A DNA stretch of 64,000 nucleotides from Limnephilus marmoratus (GCA_917880885.1 OU862913.1:1240001-1304000), one strand, 5' to 3'. Shown: positions 11,101 through 19,829, counted from the stretch's first letter. The notes: generated by a model not told the origin, from the sequence alone. Program-made: numbers and translations.

Positions 11101-14100
11101 GTCACCACCGGCTGCTGCTTCGTCTGTCCCAACCCGCGCCACCAGCACACCAAGCAGGTCAACTCCATCAAGTGAGTCTAGTCCCCTCTAACCTCACTCT
11201 CTCACTCGATGATATACTGACTGCCAATTTTAAATACGTTTCAAGTTGACACCACTACGGGAGTTAGTAAAGATTGGAATTGTAAAGGACTGACTTACCC
11301 TTGTCTTCTGACATTCTTGAGGGATACTACTTTTATTCACCGCACAATTACACATAAGAGATTCGAACTTATATACACCGAGGGAGTAACAGATGGTCAC
11401 TACCCAGATTTCTTAATTGAGTTATTATTAAATTACACTGAGAGATCACCATAGGAGTTGATCATTGCACAGTATCAATTTGGGAGGCGGGAATGGGTAC
11501 CGCCGCCCCGGGAACCTTTATTGGATAACCAACACCTCTGCCACAGGTCACCCCAAGTGGTTCGCTACGTTTGGTGATTTAGCAGGGGTGCCCGGGTCCA
11601 TGGGGTGAGGTTTGTCTAGGTCTTGGAGGCGGATGACCTGAACACACTGAACCCCATATTCCTACCCACCCCTTAAACCCTTTTCCTTCCCAGAATTCTC
11701 CTCTCCTTCCTTTTCTTTAAAAAAAACCCTCCACACAGCATCCCCAAAGATGACATAGGCCCTGAGGGAAATTATTTTCCTCTGGGCCTCCTGTGTGGAC
11801 CTCATGTAAAAAAAAAAAAAAGTATCACAGTCTTTGCAATACATTGCACAGTACAGCACCCTTGAGGTGATTTTTCACAAAAACGGCGCTTTATAAATTA
11901 TCCAATTATTATTATTATTATTATCCTTTAACCTGTTGAATGTCGGGTGAAATTATCTTGATCCATATAAAAACAAAGGAATAGGCCACTTGCATCACAT
12001 TTTTTAAATTTTTTTCTGGTTTAGGCAAATATTCTAAGATATTATTTTTTTTTTTTTTTTAATGATATTTTTGAAACCCTGGCAATTTATTGAAAATTTC
12101 AATCTGAAAAATCAGACCATTTTTTATAAACCGGAAAGACGAGACATAATTTTACGGGTGCGAAAAAACGATAATTACGTAGCCGAAAATCATTTAAAAA
12201 AAAAATGTTTTCCACACGAATGGCTCAGAAGAATAACGAGACATTTTAAAAATATTACATCTCATTAATATTTCTTTCCTTGATCCATCTTATTGATCAT
12301 TAATCATTATAATGTTTAACGTCCATATTACTAAATCCAATGTAATATACTTGTACTTGTAAATTATAATAATAATAAGAATATTATAAAATTTGTTTTT
12401 GTTAAAATCAGCACCATTACCATTATACCTCTAAAACACGTACAGACAACATTAAATGTACGGGGTTCTGTTCATAACATCTGTCAAAAAGTCAACCAAA
12501 TGATAAGCTGGCAGAGAACAAATCTAGTGAATGTTAACCTGTAATCGGCCATAGACGCGCGAGAGCGCGCAGCTTGTGCGCATGCGCAAAATTTCGGAAT
12601 AAATATGTTTGTCTGCAATTTTGACCCTTCTGTGTACAGAATTTGTATGAAGAACGAGGTCAGAATCGCTTGCGCCAACATTACCCCATAAGATGGGTAA
12701 AAATTTCATTCACCTTGCAACCCCAGAATATTTTTAAACGATTTTATCTGTGGCATGAAAATGTCAAATTTGTCGCGAATTTTATCTGTCAAAATCGATG
12801 CGTGTTCCTCGACTAAAACATCGTAAAATCTATTAATTTACATAATTAACGCAAGTAATGTTGTTTTGGTACATAGTTTATTGTTCTAGGAATGTGTTTC
12901 GGTCAATAAAATATACGAAAAACACACAAAATTCAATTCAAAATTCAAAGTCGTGCTTTGTTAGGAAATTTCCGTGTTTTTTACGGCTTGTGACAAGTTA
13001 AATGTCAAATTCAAAAATTCTGCTGAAATCAAAGTGTTGCCATATAAAAAAACATAAATCAGTGTGGAATTTACAAAATTAATAGGAAAATTTTCGGAGA
13101 CGCGACATTTTCGTGTAGTGACGTCACGAGCCCAAATAATGAATTTATTTATTTAAAAATAAAAAAAAACTGTACATTTGTATAAATTTTTACTAACATT
13201 TTCATAATTTTCACACGATTTTTTCCAAGTCGTTATTAAATCCATGCAAGTGGCCTATTGTTTTCTGTTTACCTGATAATATATCTTATTATTCACTTAT
13301 ATTACATGATAATATCGTAAGAGATTTTTCCAGAATAGCTAATTAACTAAAAAAATATATTAAAAATCTCCTGTTTTGGAAATAATTGTCAAAAAATATA
13401 ATCACACAATTATAAACTGATTTTACTAATTCTACACAAATCTGAATACATATCCAACATGAAAAAACACAATTTAAAGGAGTTTTCAAATAAATGAAGA
13501 CCTTTGTATGCATTTGAAAATGTAAAATATTGATTTTTTTCACCTTTGACAGTTGCCAAAAGTGATCCGCAAAGTCATAGAAAATTCATTTAAATATATT
13601 AATGAAATCAACGGTTATACGCACAGTTTCTTTATACATTAGGGTTAAAATCGCATTTAAAAATAAAATGCAAAATTTTTTTCTGACAGGTTAATAGATT
13701 GATTTTCCATGATTCATTGTTGCAAATGTCACACATACGCAAATTGGCCACACACCATCAGATAGGGTTAGGTAATTGAAAAGTAGGTTGGTTGGAGGAA
13801 GGGAGATGTGTGTATTTTCGTTATTTGTTTTTGAGGTGTTATGCCGTGTTGCGCTATCTCCTTCTTTAGCCAACGTTTCAGACAGCGTTATAGTGTCCAT
13901 CATCACACATATGCCCTGATGATGGACACTGCAACGCTGTCCGAAACGTTGGCTCAAGAAGGAGGTAGCGCAACACGGCGTAATACCCCAAAAACAAATA
14001 ACAAAAATACTTTTGGCCGTGAAAATCTATAAACGTATCTGAGATGTGTGTACTTGCGTCAACACTTTCTCACTGACTAAGTGTTGCTATATGTTTTGTT

Positions 14101-17100
14101 TGTTGTGTATGTCAGGTTCTCCAGCAACGGTCGCCTGTTTGCCAGCGCTGGAGCGGACGGGAACATAAAGCTATGGGACGGCGTGTCTAATCGCTGTATC
14201 AACACCTTCACGGCGGCTCACGACGGTGCCGAGGTCTCTTCCATCTGCTTCACGCGCAATAACAAGGTGGGTCTTGCAAGGGGCATTGTTTCCACGATTA
14301 TTATTGCCATGTTCAGAATTCTTCTTGGTTAAATGTAAATAGTAGGTGTTTGGAATTCTTCCTGGTTAATTACTGAATATTCAGCAATCTTCTTAGTTAA
14401 ATATCAAATGTTCGACATTCTTCATGGTTTAAAATTGAATATATGGCGTTCTTCTTGGTTAATTATCAAATGTTCGACATTCTTCTTGGTTAAAAATTGA
14501 ATATTCGGCATTCTTCTTAGTTAAATATCAAATGTTCGACATTCTTCTTGATTAAAAATATAAAGTTAATTATTAGTTAAATATCACACATTCGACATTC
14601 TTCACGGTTAAAAATTGAATACATATTCAGCATTCTTCTTAGTTAAATATCAAATGTTCGACATTCTTCATGGTCAAAAATTGAATATTCGGCATTCTTC
14701 TTAGTTAAATATCAAATGTTCGACATTCTTCATGGTCGAAAATTGAATATTCGGCATTCTTCTTAGTTAAATATCAAATGTTCGACATTCTTCATGGTCG
14801 AAAATTGAATATTCGGCATTCTTCTTAGTTAAATATCGAAAGTTCAACATTCTTCATGGTCGAAAATTGAATATTCGGCATTCTTGTTAGTTAAATATCG
14901 AAATTTCAACATTCTTCATGGTCAAAAATTAAATATTCGGCATTCTTCTTAGTTAAATATCGAATGTTCGACATTCTTCTTTGTTAATTACTGAATGTTC
15001 GGCATTCTTCTTAGTTAAATATCAAATGTTTGAAATGAATGTTTGTTCCAAATTCATAATTTGGTTGGTTAATTACCGAAAATCTTTGCTTAATTATCGA
15101 ATATTCGGCATTCTTCTTTAATGTTGGGCATTATTCTTAGTTAAATGTCAAAAGTTCTACACTTATCTTTGTTAATTACTGAATGTTGGGCATTCTTCAC
15201 GGCTAAAATACCAGATATAAGATTTCTCCATTCTGCTTGATATTAAAATCTGAAGATCCCGCCATCGTTTATCTTGTGTCTGCTCATTCAGAACTACCCG
15301 GAATTGATATATTTGTTTGTTTATAGTACTTGCTGTCATCAGGCAAGGACTCCATGATAAAGCTGTGGGAACTGACCACAAGCCGCTGCCTCATTGCATA
15401 CACGGGGGCTGGAACCACCGGTAAGTCACTTATTTATTCCACTTATACACCAATCATCATTATTTCACAGTCGCTAATGTTAGGTTATTTTGCAAAAAAA
15501 TCAAATGTAACATTGTCATCAAATTGACAATCAGTGTACTTTTATTCTTTTCTGACATTTAAAAGACTCCAGTTAAACGCTGATTTTCGGTCGATTTCAG
15601 TTCTTGAACAATTTCTTAACACTTTTGGCATTTTCAAATGAGCATAAACGTCTTTATTAATTTGAAAATTCCTTTGAATTGTGTTTTTTCATGTTGGGTA
15701 TGTATTCAGATTTTTGTAGAAATAATAAAATCACTTTATATATAATATAAATATAAAATATTTTTTGACAATTCTTTTAGGAGATTTTTTAATCTTTTTT
15801 TTAGTTAGTTAGGTATTCTGGAAAAACCTCTTAACCTCTTATTGGCCGGCGAAGTGAATCCATGTGCGGTTTAACCTGTTGAGGTCCCGGCTTTTTCCAG
15901 AAAAACACGGAAATTTCACGATCTTCAATTGAATGTTTTGTGGATTAAATTTAACCTATCGTATATTTTATTGACTGAAACACATTCCTAGAACAATAAA
16001 CTATTTACCAAAATAACATTACTTGCGTAATTACGTAAATTGATAGGTTTTATGATGTTTTATTCGAGGTACACGCATGTCACGCATCGGCAATGTGACG
16101 CGGCCGCCAAAATGACAGTTGGAGATGCCCACAGACAAAAATTATTTTTAAATATTGTGTGGCTACTAAATGAATGAAATCTTTACCCATACCATAGGGA
16201 ATGTTGGCGGCAGTGATTCTGACACTTCCTTTACCGATTTTGTACATAGAAGGGTCAAAATAGTAGAAAGGAGATATTTTTTTTTCGCGCATGCGCAGAA
16301 TCTTTTTACATCCCGGACTACGGAAAATTTAATATAAATTATTCGAAGTGACTTGTCTCATTGCGGGTTTCTCTATGGTAAAGTACGATAATAGAGCAAG
16401 CGTTTCTGACATTGTTCTTCATACACTTTCTGTATACATAAGGGTCAAAATTGCATTTCAAAGTGCCGCGCCACCTCGCGGACACCGGTGTCCGAACGGC
16501 CCACAACGAGTTAAGCAAAAATTTCGAAAAAATATGTTTGTCTGCGATTTTGACCCTTCTATGTACATAATTTGTATGAAGGACAAGGTCAGAATTGCTT
16601 GCGCCAACATTTACCCGTGAAATAGGCAAAAATTTCATTCGTTGCCAGGTGAATGAAATTTGAAAATTGGCAACCCCAGAATATTTTTAAATGATTTTAT
16701 CTGTGGCATGAAAATGTCAAATTTGCTGCGAATTTTATCTGTAAAGTCGATGCATGTTCCTCGACTAAAACATCGTAAAACCTATTAATTTACGTAATTA
16801 ACGCAAGTAATGTTGTTTTGGTACATAGTTTATTGTTCTAGGAATGTGTTTCGGTCAATAAAATATACAATAACTCAAAATTAATCCACATAACATTCAA
16901 TTCAAAATTCAAAGTGGTGCTTTGTTAGGAAATTTCCGTGTTTTTCCTGGCCTTTAACAGGTTAAGATATTATTATGTAATAGTGAATAATAAGATTTAT
17001 TATCTGGTAAACAGAAAACAATAGCAAAAAACACAATAGCTTTATTTTTATATGGATATTTGACCAGAACACATGAAGGTAATTTTTGCGCGGTTTTTCG

Positions 17101-18785
17101 ACCATCCAACGTTCAACAGGTTATTATTTTGTACAGGTAAGCAGGACCACTTGGCGCAAGCTGTGTTCAACCACACGGAGGACTTTGTGCTGTTCCCAGA
17201 CGAGGCGACCACCTCGCTGTGTGCCTGGAACTCCCGCAATGCCTCCAGGGCCCAGCTCATGTCCCTGGGACACAACGGGGCTGTCAGGTAAAACAAACAT
17301 ATAGTCAACCCCAACCAGAAATAAAAAAATAATTATCACTTCAGTGCTTAAGTTCGTCACTTCAGTGCTTAAGTTTGTCGCTTCAGTGCTCAAGTTCGTA
17401 ATTTCACGACTTAAGTTCGTCACTTCAGTGCTTAAGTTCGTCACTTAAGCACTGAAGTGCTTAAGTTTATTAATTTAGTACTTCAGTACTCAGGTACGTA
17501 AATTCAGGACAATCATCATTGCATCACCCATCACTGCAGTACTTAAGTTTGTCACTTCAGTACTTAAGTACATCACTTAGTACTCAAGTTCTTCACCTAA
17601 ATTTGCCACTTCAGTATTTAAGTTCGTCACTTAAGTGCTTAAGTTCATCAATTTAGTATGTACTCAAGTTTGTCACTTCAGTCCTCGAGTTCGTAATATC
17701 AGCACTTAAGTGCATCGCTTCAGTACTTTAAGTTCGTCACTTATTTGTAAATATGTTTTAACAGGGCTTAAGTCACTTCAGATCTCAAGGTTGTTATTTC
17801 AGTACTTAATCCAACACTTCAGAAATTAAGTACATCATTTCAGTACTTAATCATCATCCCCAGTATCAATTCGTCACTTCACTTGAATACTTAGGATGAC
17901 TTGAGTACTTAAGTACATCACTTCGATACTTAAGCTCGTCACTTGAGTACTTAAGTACATCACTTCGATACTTAAGCTCACCACTTGAGTACTTAAGTAC
18001 ATCACTTCGATACTTAAGACCATCACTTGAGTACTTAAGTACATGACTTCGATACTTAAGCGCATCACTTGAGTACTTAAGTACGTCACTTCAATACTTA
18101 AGTTCATCACTTGAGTACTTAAGTATGTCACTTCAGAACTTAAATGTCACTTGAGTACTTAATTACATCACTTCAATACTCAAGTGGATCACTTGAGTAC
18201 TTAAGTGCATCACTTCAATACTTAAGTGGATCACTTGAGTACTTAAGTACATCACATCGATACTTAAGCTCATCACTTGAGTACTTAAGTACATCACTTC
18301 GATACTTAAGCTCATCACTTAAGTACATCACTTCGATACTTAAGCTCGTCACTTGAGTACTTAAGTACATCACTTCGATACTTAAGCTCATCACTTAAGT
18401 ACATTACTTCGATACTTAAGCTCATCACTTGAGTACTTAAATACATCACTTTGATACTTAAGCTCATCACTTGAGTACTTAAATACATCACTTCAATACT
18501 TAAGTCCATCCCTTCAGTACTTAAGTTCATCACTTGAGTATATAAGTACATCACTTCAGTACCTAAGTTCATCATTTGAGTACTTAAGTACATCACTTCA
18601 GTACTTAAGTTCATCACTTGAGTACTTAAGTTCATCACTTTAATACTTAAGTTCATCACTTCAGCGATTAAATGGTATGTTTTTATTTCAGATACATCAT
18701 CCATTCCCAGACAGCGCCGGCCTTCTTGACTTGCAGTGATGACTTCAGGGCCAGGTTCTGGTACAGGAGAAGCGCTACCCACTAG
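2091..18785 (+). CDS. CSTF1: Cleavage stimulation factor 50 kDa subunit (CstF-50), gene span, 5' partial
   Basis: CstF-50 is the WD40 subunit of the nuclear cleavage stimulation factor. It works with CstF-64 and CstF-77 in pre-mRNA 3' end cleavage and polyadenylation. Ten exons join without frame breaks: 2091-2177, 2861-2961, 6323-6477, 7698-7789, 8900-9038, 11011-11171, 14116-14266, 15327-15420, 17137-17287 and 18692-18785. They total 1,225 nt, or 407 residues plus TAG. All introns are GT-AG. The order is N-terminal dimerisation region, linker, then seven WD repeats, ending in the family-typical [10 protein letters not shown]-terminus. The animal protein is about 430 residues, so only about 24 N-terminal residues are missing. 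I found no exon for them in 1-2090. Introns hold LINE and DNA-element debris and two minisatellites. The family assignment is very secure; exon 1 lies outside the window or in unrecognised sequence. Confidence 0.96.
2335..2518 (+). mobile_element. SINE-B 3' portion
   Basis: The order GATCTAAATAGCC...CCTCACAACATACCCCAATT...GACTCTTGTGCGGTA and a short A tail matches the SINE-B copies at 8125, 29300 and 31845, which are on the opposite strand. The tRNA-like head is missing here. Confidence 0.65.
2535..2675 (-). mobile_element. SINE-A fragment
   Basis: This is a diverged piece of the SINE-A middle (CTGATACGGCCCGCAATGCAG, then CCGCCAAGATCTGG). Confidence 0.4.
2861..2961 (+). CDS. CSTF1: CSTF1 exon: end of N-terminal domain and linker
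   Basis: The acceptor is GATTTCAG. The exon encodes [14 protein letters not shown] followed by a less conserved linker, and matches the LLHL segment after the dimerisation domain. It ends in phase 1 at CTTG|GTAAAT. A truncated RTE LINE begins directly after the donor, and the reading frame stays open into it for 34 more codons. Confidence 0.93.
2962..3520 (+). mobile_element. RTE-type LINE fragment, reverse transcriptase C-terminus
   Basis: The translation gives [16 protein letters not shown], a stop, then [31 protein letters not shown] and a [20 protein letters not shown] end. This is the well-known RTE-clade endonuclease-RT tail. It is 5' truncated, has an internal deletion after RMCG and a stop at 3063. 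It starts at the donor of the CSTF1 exon ending 2961. Confidence 0.85.
3725..4100 (-). mobile_element. RTE-type LINE fragment
   Basis: The minus-strand translation includes [13 protein letters not shown] and, in another frame, the [16 protein letters not shown] segment. It is the same family as 2962-3520 in the opposite orientation, about 200 bases away. Confidence 0.75.
4525..5000 (-). mobile_element. SINE-A, long form
   Basis: Read on the minus strand it runs from GGTACCGCCGCC-like head sequence through GTGGTTCGC and GCCCGCCACGCAGCAGG to the LINE-A-type hairpin tail. The plus strand begins with a T run and TTAACTGCACACAGGAG. It is about 470 bases and diverged. Confidence 0.7.
5012..5320 (-). 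mobile_element. LINE-A 3' fragment
   Basis: The minus strand matches the LINE-A C-terminal coding region (the complement of TCCTCGGAGCATCT encodes the RCSEEL segment). It follows directly on the SINE-A copy. Confidence 0.65.
5335..6250. mobile_element. DNA element with about 30-bp terminal inverted repeats, containing an RTE-tail copy
   Basis: The left end carries GGAAACTCGTAGTTCAAGCG and the right end its inverse CGCTTGTACTACGAGTTTCC. The minus-strand RTE-tail repeat occupies about 5640-6055 and ends in the complement of GACCCGGCCATACGTTGCTG. The superfamily is not clear. Confidence 0.55.
6323..6477 (+). CDS. CSTF1: CSTF1 exon: first WD repeat
   Basis: The exon encodes the acidic lead-in LEIEADASS, the conserved [10 protein letters not shown], and the WD repeat with [17 protein letters not shown]. 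It enters in phase 1 (completing Asp) and ends in phase 0 before GTAACA. This is the start of the beta-propeller. Confidence 0.95.
6540..7600. other. CSTF1 intron, AT-rich, no gene seen
   Basis: This is AT-rich sequence with poly-T and poly-A runs. I see no conserved coding segment on either strand. It may contain an old DNA element, but I cannot define its ends. Confidence 0.5.
7600..7690 (-). mobile_element. tRNA-like SINE head
   Basis: The minus strand reads GTTAATAGCTCAGTAGATTA followed by a B-box GGGTTCGATTCC, the internal pol III promoter arrangement of a tRNA-derived SINE. It is not a full cloverleaf. It ends just upstream of a CSTF1 acceptor. Confidence 0.55.
7698..7789 (+). CDS. CSTF1: CSTF1 exon: inter-repeat segment
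   Basis: The exon encodes [18 protein letters not shown]...HPVIRT, the conserved loop between WD repeats 1 and 2 (the [11 protein letters not shown] segment in other animals). It starts in phase 0 and ends in phase 2 at CT|GTCAGT. A tRNA-like SINE head on the opposite strand ends just before the acceptor. Confidence 0.94.
7825..7925 (-). mobile_element. RTE-type LINE scrap
   Basis: About 100 bases match the 3860-4015 part of the RTE fragment (CTTCTTACAC, then CCATCTAAGGG and CTTAATCTGA). Confidence 0.5.
7963..8100 (-). mobile_element. LINE-A/SINE-A hairpin tail
   Basis: A T run, then ACTCCACACAGGAGGCCCTG and its partial inverse with GGATGCTGTGTGGAGGG, is the shared LINE-A/SINE-A 3' end on the minus strand. 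Confidence 0.7.
8125..8535 (-). mobile_element. SINE-B, near full length
   Basis: The plus strand starts with a T run and GCACAAGAGTCTCAACTGCT, passes GATCTGGTCACCAAACACGG, and ends in the inverse of a tRNA-like head with B box GGGATCGAATCCCGGC. The element is therefore tRNA-headed on the minus strand, about 410 bases. Confidence 0.75.
8540..8850. repeat. Fragment of the TTAA-element family
   Basis: The segment shares ATGCATTTGAAAATGTAAAA-type sequence and the GCGCAAGCAATTCTGACC...CATAAGGGTTAAAATCGC motif with 13440-13690 and 16190-16640. Confidence 0.55.
8900..9038 (+). CDS. CSTF1: CSTF1 exon: second WD repeat
   Basis: The exon encodes [19 protein letters not shown], then the [14 protein letters not shown] signature and a lysine-rich linker. 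It enters in phase 2 (completing Leu) and ends in phase 0 at ACG|GTAACC. The upstream intron sequence is AT-rich repeat, and the GC jump at the exon is sharp. Confidence 0.95.
9140..9797 (+). repeat. RTE-tail family copy
   Basis: The copy starts TAGCTGACCCGGCCACGCG and ends CAGACAGACGG...TTTATAATATGTAGAG. Related copies lie at 21838 (+), 48808 (+) and 63064 (-). The family looks like the 3' end of an RTE-group LINE or a SINE using it; no coding part is present. Confidence 0.7.
9800..10375. other. CSTF1 intron, no gene seen
   Basis: I see no conserved coding segment. Scattered motifs (CGGCCCTCAAGGGGCCGG near 9845) suggest an old DNA element whose ends I cannot fix. Confidence 0.4.
10377..10745 (-). 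mobile_element. LINE-A 3' fragment with hairpin tail
   Basis: The minus strand contains the hairpin tail (10385-10470) and then LINE-A C-terminal coding sequence with many small indels. The order matches the copy at 26527-26880. Confidence 0.75.
11011..11171 (+). CDS. CSTF1: CSTF1 exon: third WD repeat
   Basis: The exon encodes [27 protein letters not shown], and the Cys-rich [13 protein letters not shown] loop that is conserved in position in CstF-50. It starts in phase 0 after TTTCAG and ends in phase 2 at AA|GTGAGT. Confidence 0.95.
11477..11822 (+). mobile_element. SINE-A, short form
   Basis: The copy starts TTGGGAGGCGGGAATGGGTA, includes CACCCCAAGTGGTTCGCTAC, and ends with the hairpin tail and an A run. 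It is about 345 bases and lacks a 120-base internal segment found in long copies. Near-identical short copies lie at 32292, 33662 (-) and 54538, which suggests recent activity. Confidence 0.85.
11979..13259. mobile_element. DNA element with AATAGGCCACTTGCAT terminal inverted repeats
   Basis: The ends are AATAGGCCACTTGCAT and its exact inverse, ATGCAAGTGGCCTATT. Related copies are at 34653-35080 (partial) and 59140-60003. Short ORFs of about 70-80 residues near the 11979 end are shared with the copy at 59639-59881. They have no family I recognise. The superfamily is unassigned. Confidence 0.75.
12534..13001. mobile_element. Inner TTAA element with visible target duplication
   Basis: TTAA flanks at 12534-12537 and 12998-13001 bound an insertion. 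The uninterrupted version of the same host sequence, with a single TTAA, is at 34929-34932. The ends read CCTGTAATCGGCC and the complement of GGCTTGTGACAAG. It includes GCGCATGCGC and TCTATTAATTTAC(A/G)TAATTA motifs shared with 15875-16961. Confidence 0.8.
13817..14030. repeat. Penelope-type terminal palindrome
   Basis: Two arms (about 13836-13905 and 13911-13985) are inverted copies carrying AGCCAACGTTTC and GAAACGTTGGCT. The CCTGATGAtGGACAC...TGTCCGAAAC pattern resembles terminal repeats of Penelope-like elements. Related non-palindromic copies are at 43300-43680. Confidence 0.5.
14116..14266 (+). CDS. CSTF1: CSTF1 exon: fourth WD repeat
   Basis: The exon encodes [20 protein letters not shown] followed by the near-invariant DGVSNRCI and AHDGAEV segments of CstF-50. 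It ends in phase 0 at AAG|GTGGGT. The next intron is mostly a 31+31 bp minisatellite. Confidence 0.96.
14330..15190. repeat. Intronic minisatellite, 62-bp dimer of 31-bp units
   Basis: About thirteen copies alternate two 31-base subunits: CATTCTTCTTAGTTAAATAT..GTTCGA and CATTCTTCATGGTC..AATATTCGG. The centre is regular and the edges decay. It fills most of the CSTF1 intron 14267-15326. Confidence 0.9.
15327..15420 (+). CDS. CSTF1: CSTF1 exon: fifth WD repeat
   Basis: The exon encodes [16 protein letters not shown] and the conserved YTGAG turn. It starts in phase 0 after TTATAG and ends in phase 1 at G|GTAAGT, a full-consensus donor. Confidence 0.96.
15871..16965. mobile_element. TTAA-flanked palindromic element
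   Basis: TTAA stands at 15871-15874 and 16962-16965, with ends CCTGTTGAGG and the complement of CCTTTAACAGG. The two halves are inverted versions of each other (AACACATTCCTAGAACAATA at about 15978 and its inverse at about 16838), so the copy is a large imperfect hairpin. Confidence 0.7.
17137..17287 (+). CDS. CSTF1: CSTF1 exon: sixth WD repeat
   Basis: The exon encodes the [13 protein letters not shown] stretch diagnostic of CstF-50, then [10 protein letters not shown] and SLGHNGAV. It enters in phase 1 and ends in phase 2 at AG|GTAAAA. The following intron is occupied by the 21+21 bp minisatellite. Confidence 0.96.
17338..18672. repeat. Intronic minisatellite, 42-bp dimer of 21-bp units
   Basis: The 21-base units read ACTTgagTACTTAAGTacATC and ACTTcgaTACTTAAGctcATC. 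They alternate in the regular part (about 17880-18670) and are more degenerate at 17338-17870. TACTTAAGTA is palindromic, so each unit can pair with its neighbour. The period is a multiple of three, so long reading frames appear on both strands. These are not genes. Confidence 0.92.
18692..18785 (+). CDS. CSTF1: CSTF1 last exon: seventh WD repeat and stop
   Basis: The exon encodes [18 protein letters not shown] and the C-terminal [12 protein letters not shown], then TAG at 18783-18785. The C-terminus has the same length and form as in other animals, so the protein is not truncated here. Confidence 0.97.
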
Positions 18786-18904
18786 GCCAAACCTCTTTCT
18801 CACATCTTATATCTTACACTTACTATTTAATGTTTACTATAAAACCCTTTCAAATAATTGTTTGTTATATTTTTTGAAATGAAAGATTCAACCTGGGACT
18901 TGAG

Positions 18905-19075
18905 TGACCCGTGTTGTACGAAAGAGAAAACACAGAAGCTGGCAAATCATTCAACAGTCCAACTGTTCAACACAACAACCTATTCTAATCTGATAAATAT
19001 CAAAAGTGTACAAATGAAATGTCGCTAGTTCTTTGGAGCATCTTCCATTGAATTACCGGTAGAATAAGGACAGCA
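18905..19075 (-). mobile_element. LINE-A fragment in the CSTF1 3' region
   Basis: The minus strand matches LINE-A C-terminal coding sequence (TTTGGAGCATCTTCCATTG and the ACCGGTAGAAT segment). It lies between the CSTF1 stop and the AATAAA at 19202. Confidence 0.6.
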
Positions 19076-19201
19076 TTATTGTAACATGTCTGGAATTATT
19101 ACATTTCGTGGAATTTTTTGTTTATAAAATGAAAAAATATTGATTTATGAAAAAATTATGGTATATTTTTTCTTGTACGTTTTTTGTAATCAAAACTTAT
19201 G

Positions 19202-19207
19202 AATAAA
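19202..19207 (+). promoter_or_regulatory. Candidate poly(A) signal of CSTF1
   Basis: AATAAA lies 417 bases past the CSTF1 stop and is followed within about 25 bases by GT-rich sequence. If used, the 3' UTR contains a LINE-A fragment (18905-19075). A weaker upstream possibility is TATAAA near 18838 followed by a T-rich run. The sequence does not decide between them. Confidence 0.5.
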
Positions 19208-19261
19208 ATGATTAAAATACATGAAACGCGTTGTCTATTGGTTGAAATATCTTATTACATT

Positions 19262-19345
19262 TGTTAATTTTATATGGGCTCCGTGGTCGAGGGGTAAGGT
19301 TCTCGATTAGCAATCTGAAGTTTGTGGGTTCAAATGTCGGTATGC
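19262..19345 (+). mobile_element. tRNA-like SINE head
   Basis: TGGTCGAGGGGTAAGG (A box-like) is followed by GGGTTCAAATGTC (B box-like). The arms do not form a complete tRNA, and there is no acceptor-stem pairing of normal length, so I call it a SINE head. Confidence 0.5.
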
Positions 19346-19364
19346 TATTTGTACATGTATTTTT

Positions 19365-19812
19365 AGTTTTTTTTTTACATTAACTCCACACAGGAGGCCC
19401 TGGGGAAAATAATTTCCCTCAGGGCCTATGTCATCTTAGAGGATGCTGTGTGGAGGGTTTTTTTTTAAAAGAAAGAAGAGGAAGTTCTGGAAAAGAAATA
19501 TCTGTGGGTGGGTAGGAATCTGAAGGTCTAGAAATTTGAGGGTAGGGTAGGAATCTGAAGGTCTGTGTGTACAGGTGTGGCTGACGTGTGAATCTATCCC
19601 TTCAACTGCGGTGCAAGGTCTGGCTGGAGAGGTCAATAGACCTCCTCAACTAGTCTCTCAATCTGGCCCGCCACGCAGCACGTGGGAAGGCACATCGGCT
19701 GCCAAGACCTTGACAAATCTCACCCCATTTACCCGGGCACCCCTGTTAAGTCACCAAATGTAGCAAACCACTTGGGGTGACCTATGGCAGAGGTGTAGGT
19801 CATCCAATAAAT
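19365..19812 (-). mobile_element. SINE-A, long form
   Basis: The plus strand begins with a T run and ACTCCACACAGGAGGCCCTG, then the long-form interior (CAACTGCGGTGCAAGG, CCCGCCACGCAGCA), and ends near CCAATAAATG. It lies back to back with the LINE-A copy at 19830. Confidence 0.8.
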
Positions 19813-19829
19813 GTAAGGCTTTAAATGTG

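Larger units (their letters stand above)
11928..13694. mobile_element. Outer TTAA element of a three-level nest
   Basis: TTAA at 11928-11931 is followed by CCTGTTGAATG, and ACAGG is followed by TTAA at 13691-13694. The interior right part carries the same ATGCATTTGAAAATG block as 8580-8830. A TIR element (11979-13259) sits inside and itself contains another TTAA element. Confidence 0.6.

Noticed and set aside
14330..18672. Regular repeats that could look like a CRISPR array
   Set aside because: Units are contiguous dimers with no unique spacers, in a eukaryotic intron, and no cas genes exist.
17874..18803. Long open frames of YLSTQVM/YLSSSLE-type repeats on both strands
   Set aside because: They come from the 21-base tandem repeat, whose period is a multiple of three. 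They lie in a CSTF1 intron and have no independent coding sign.
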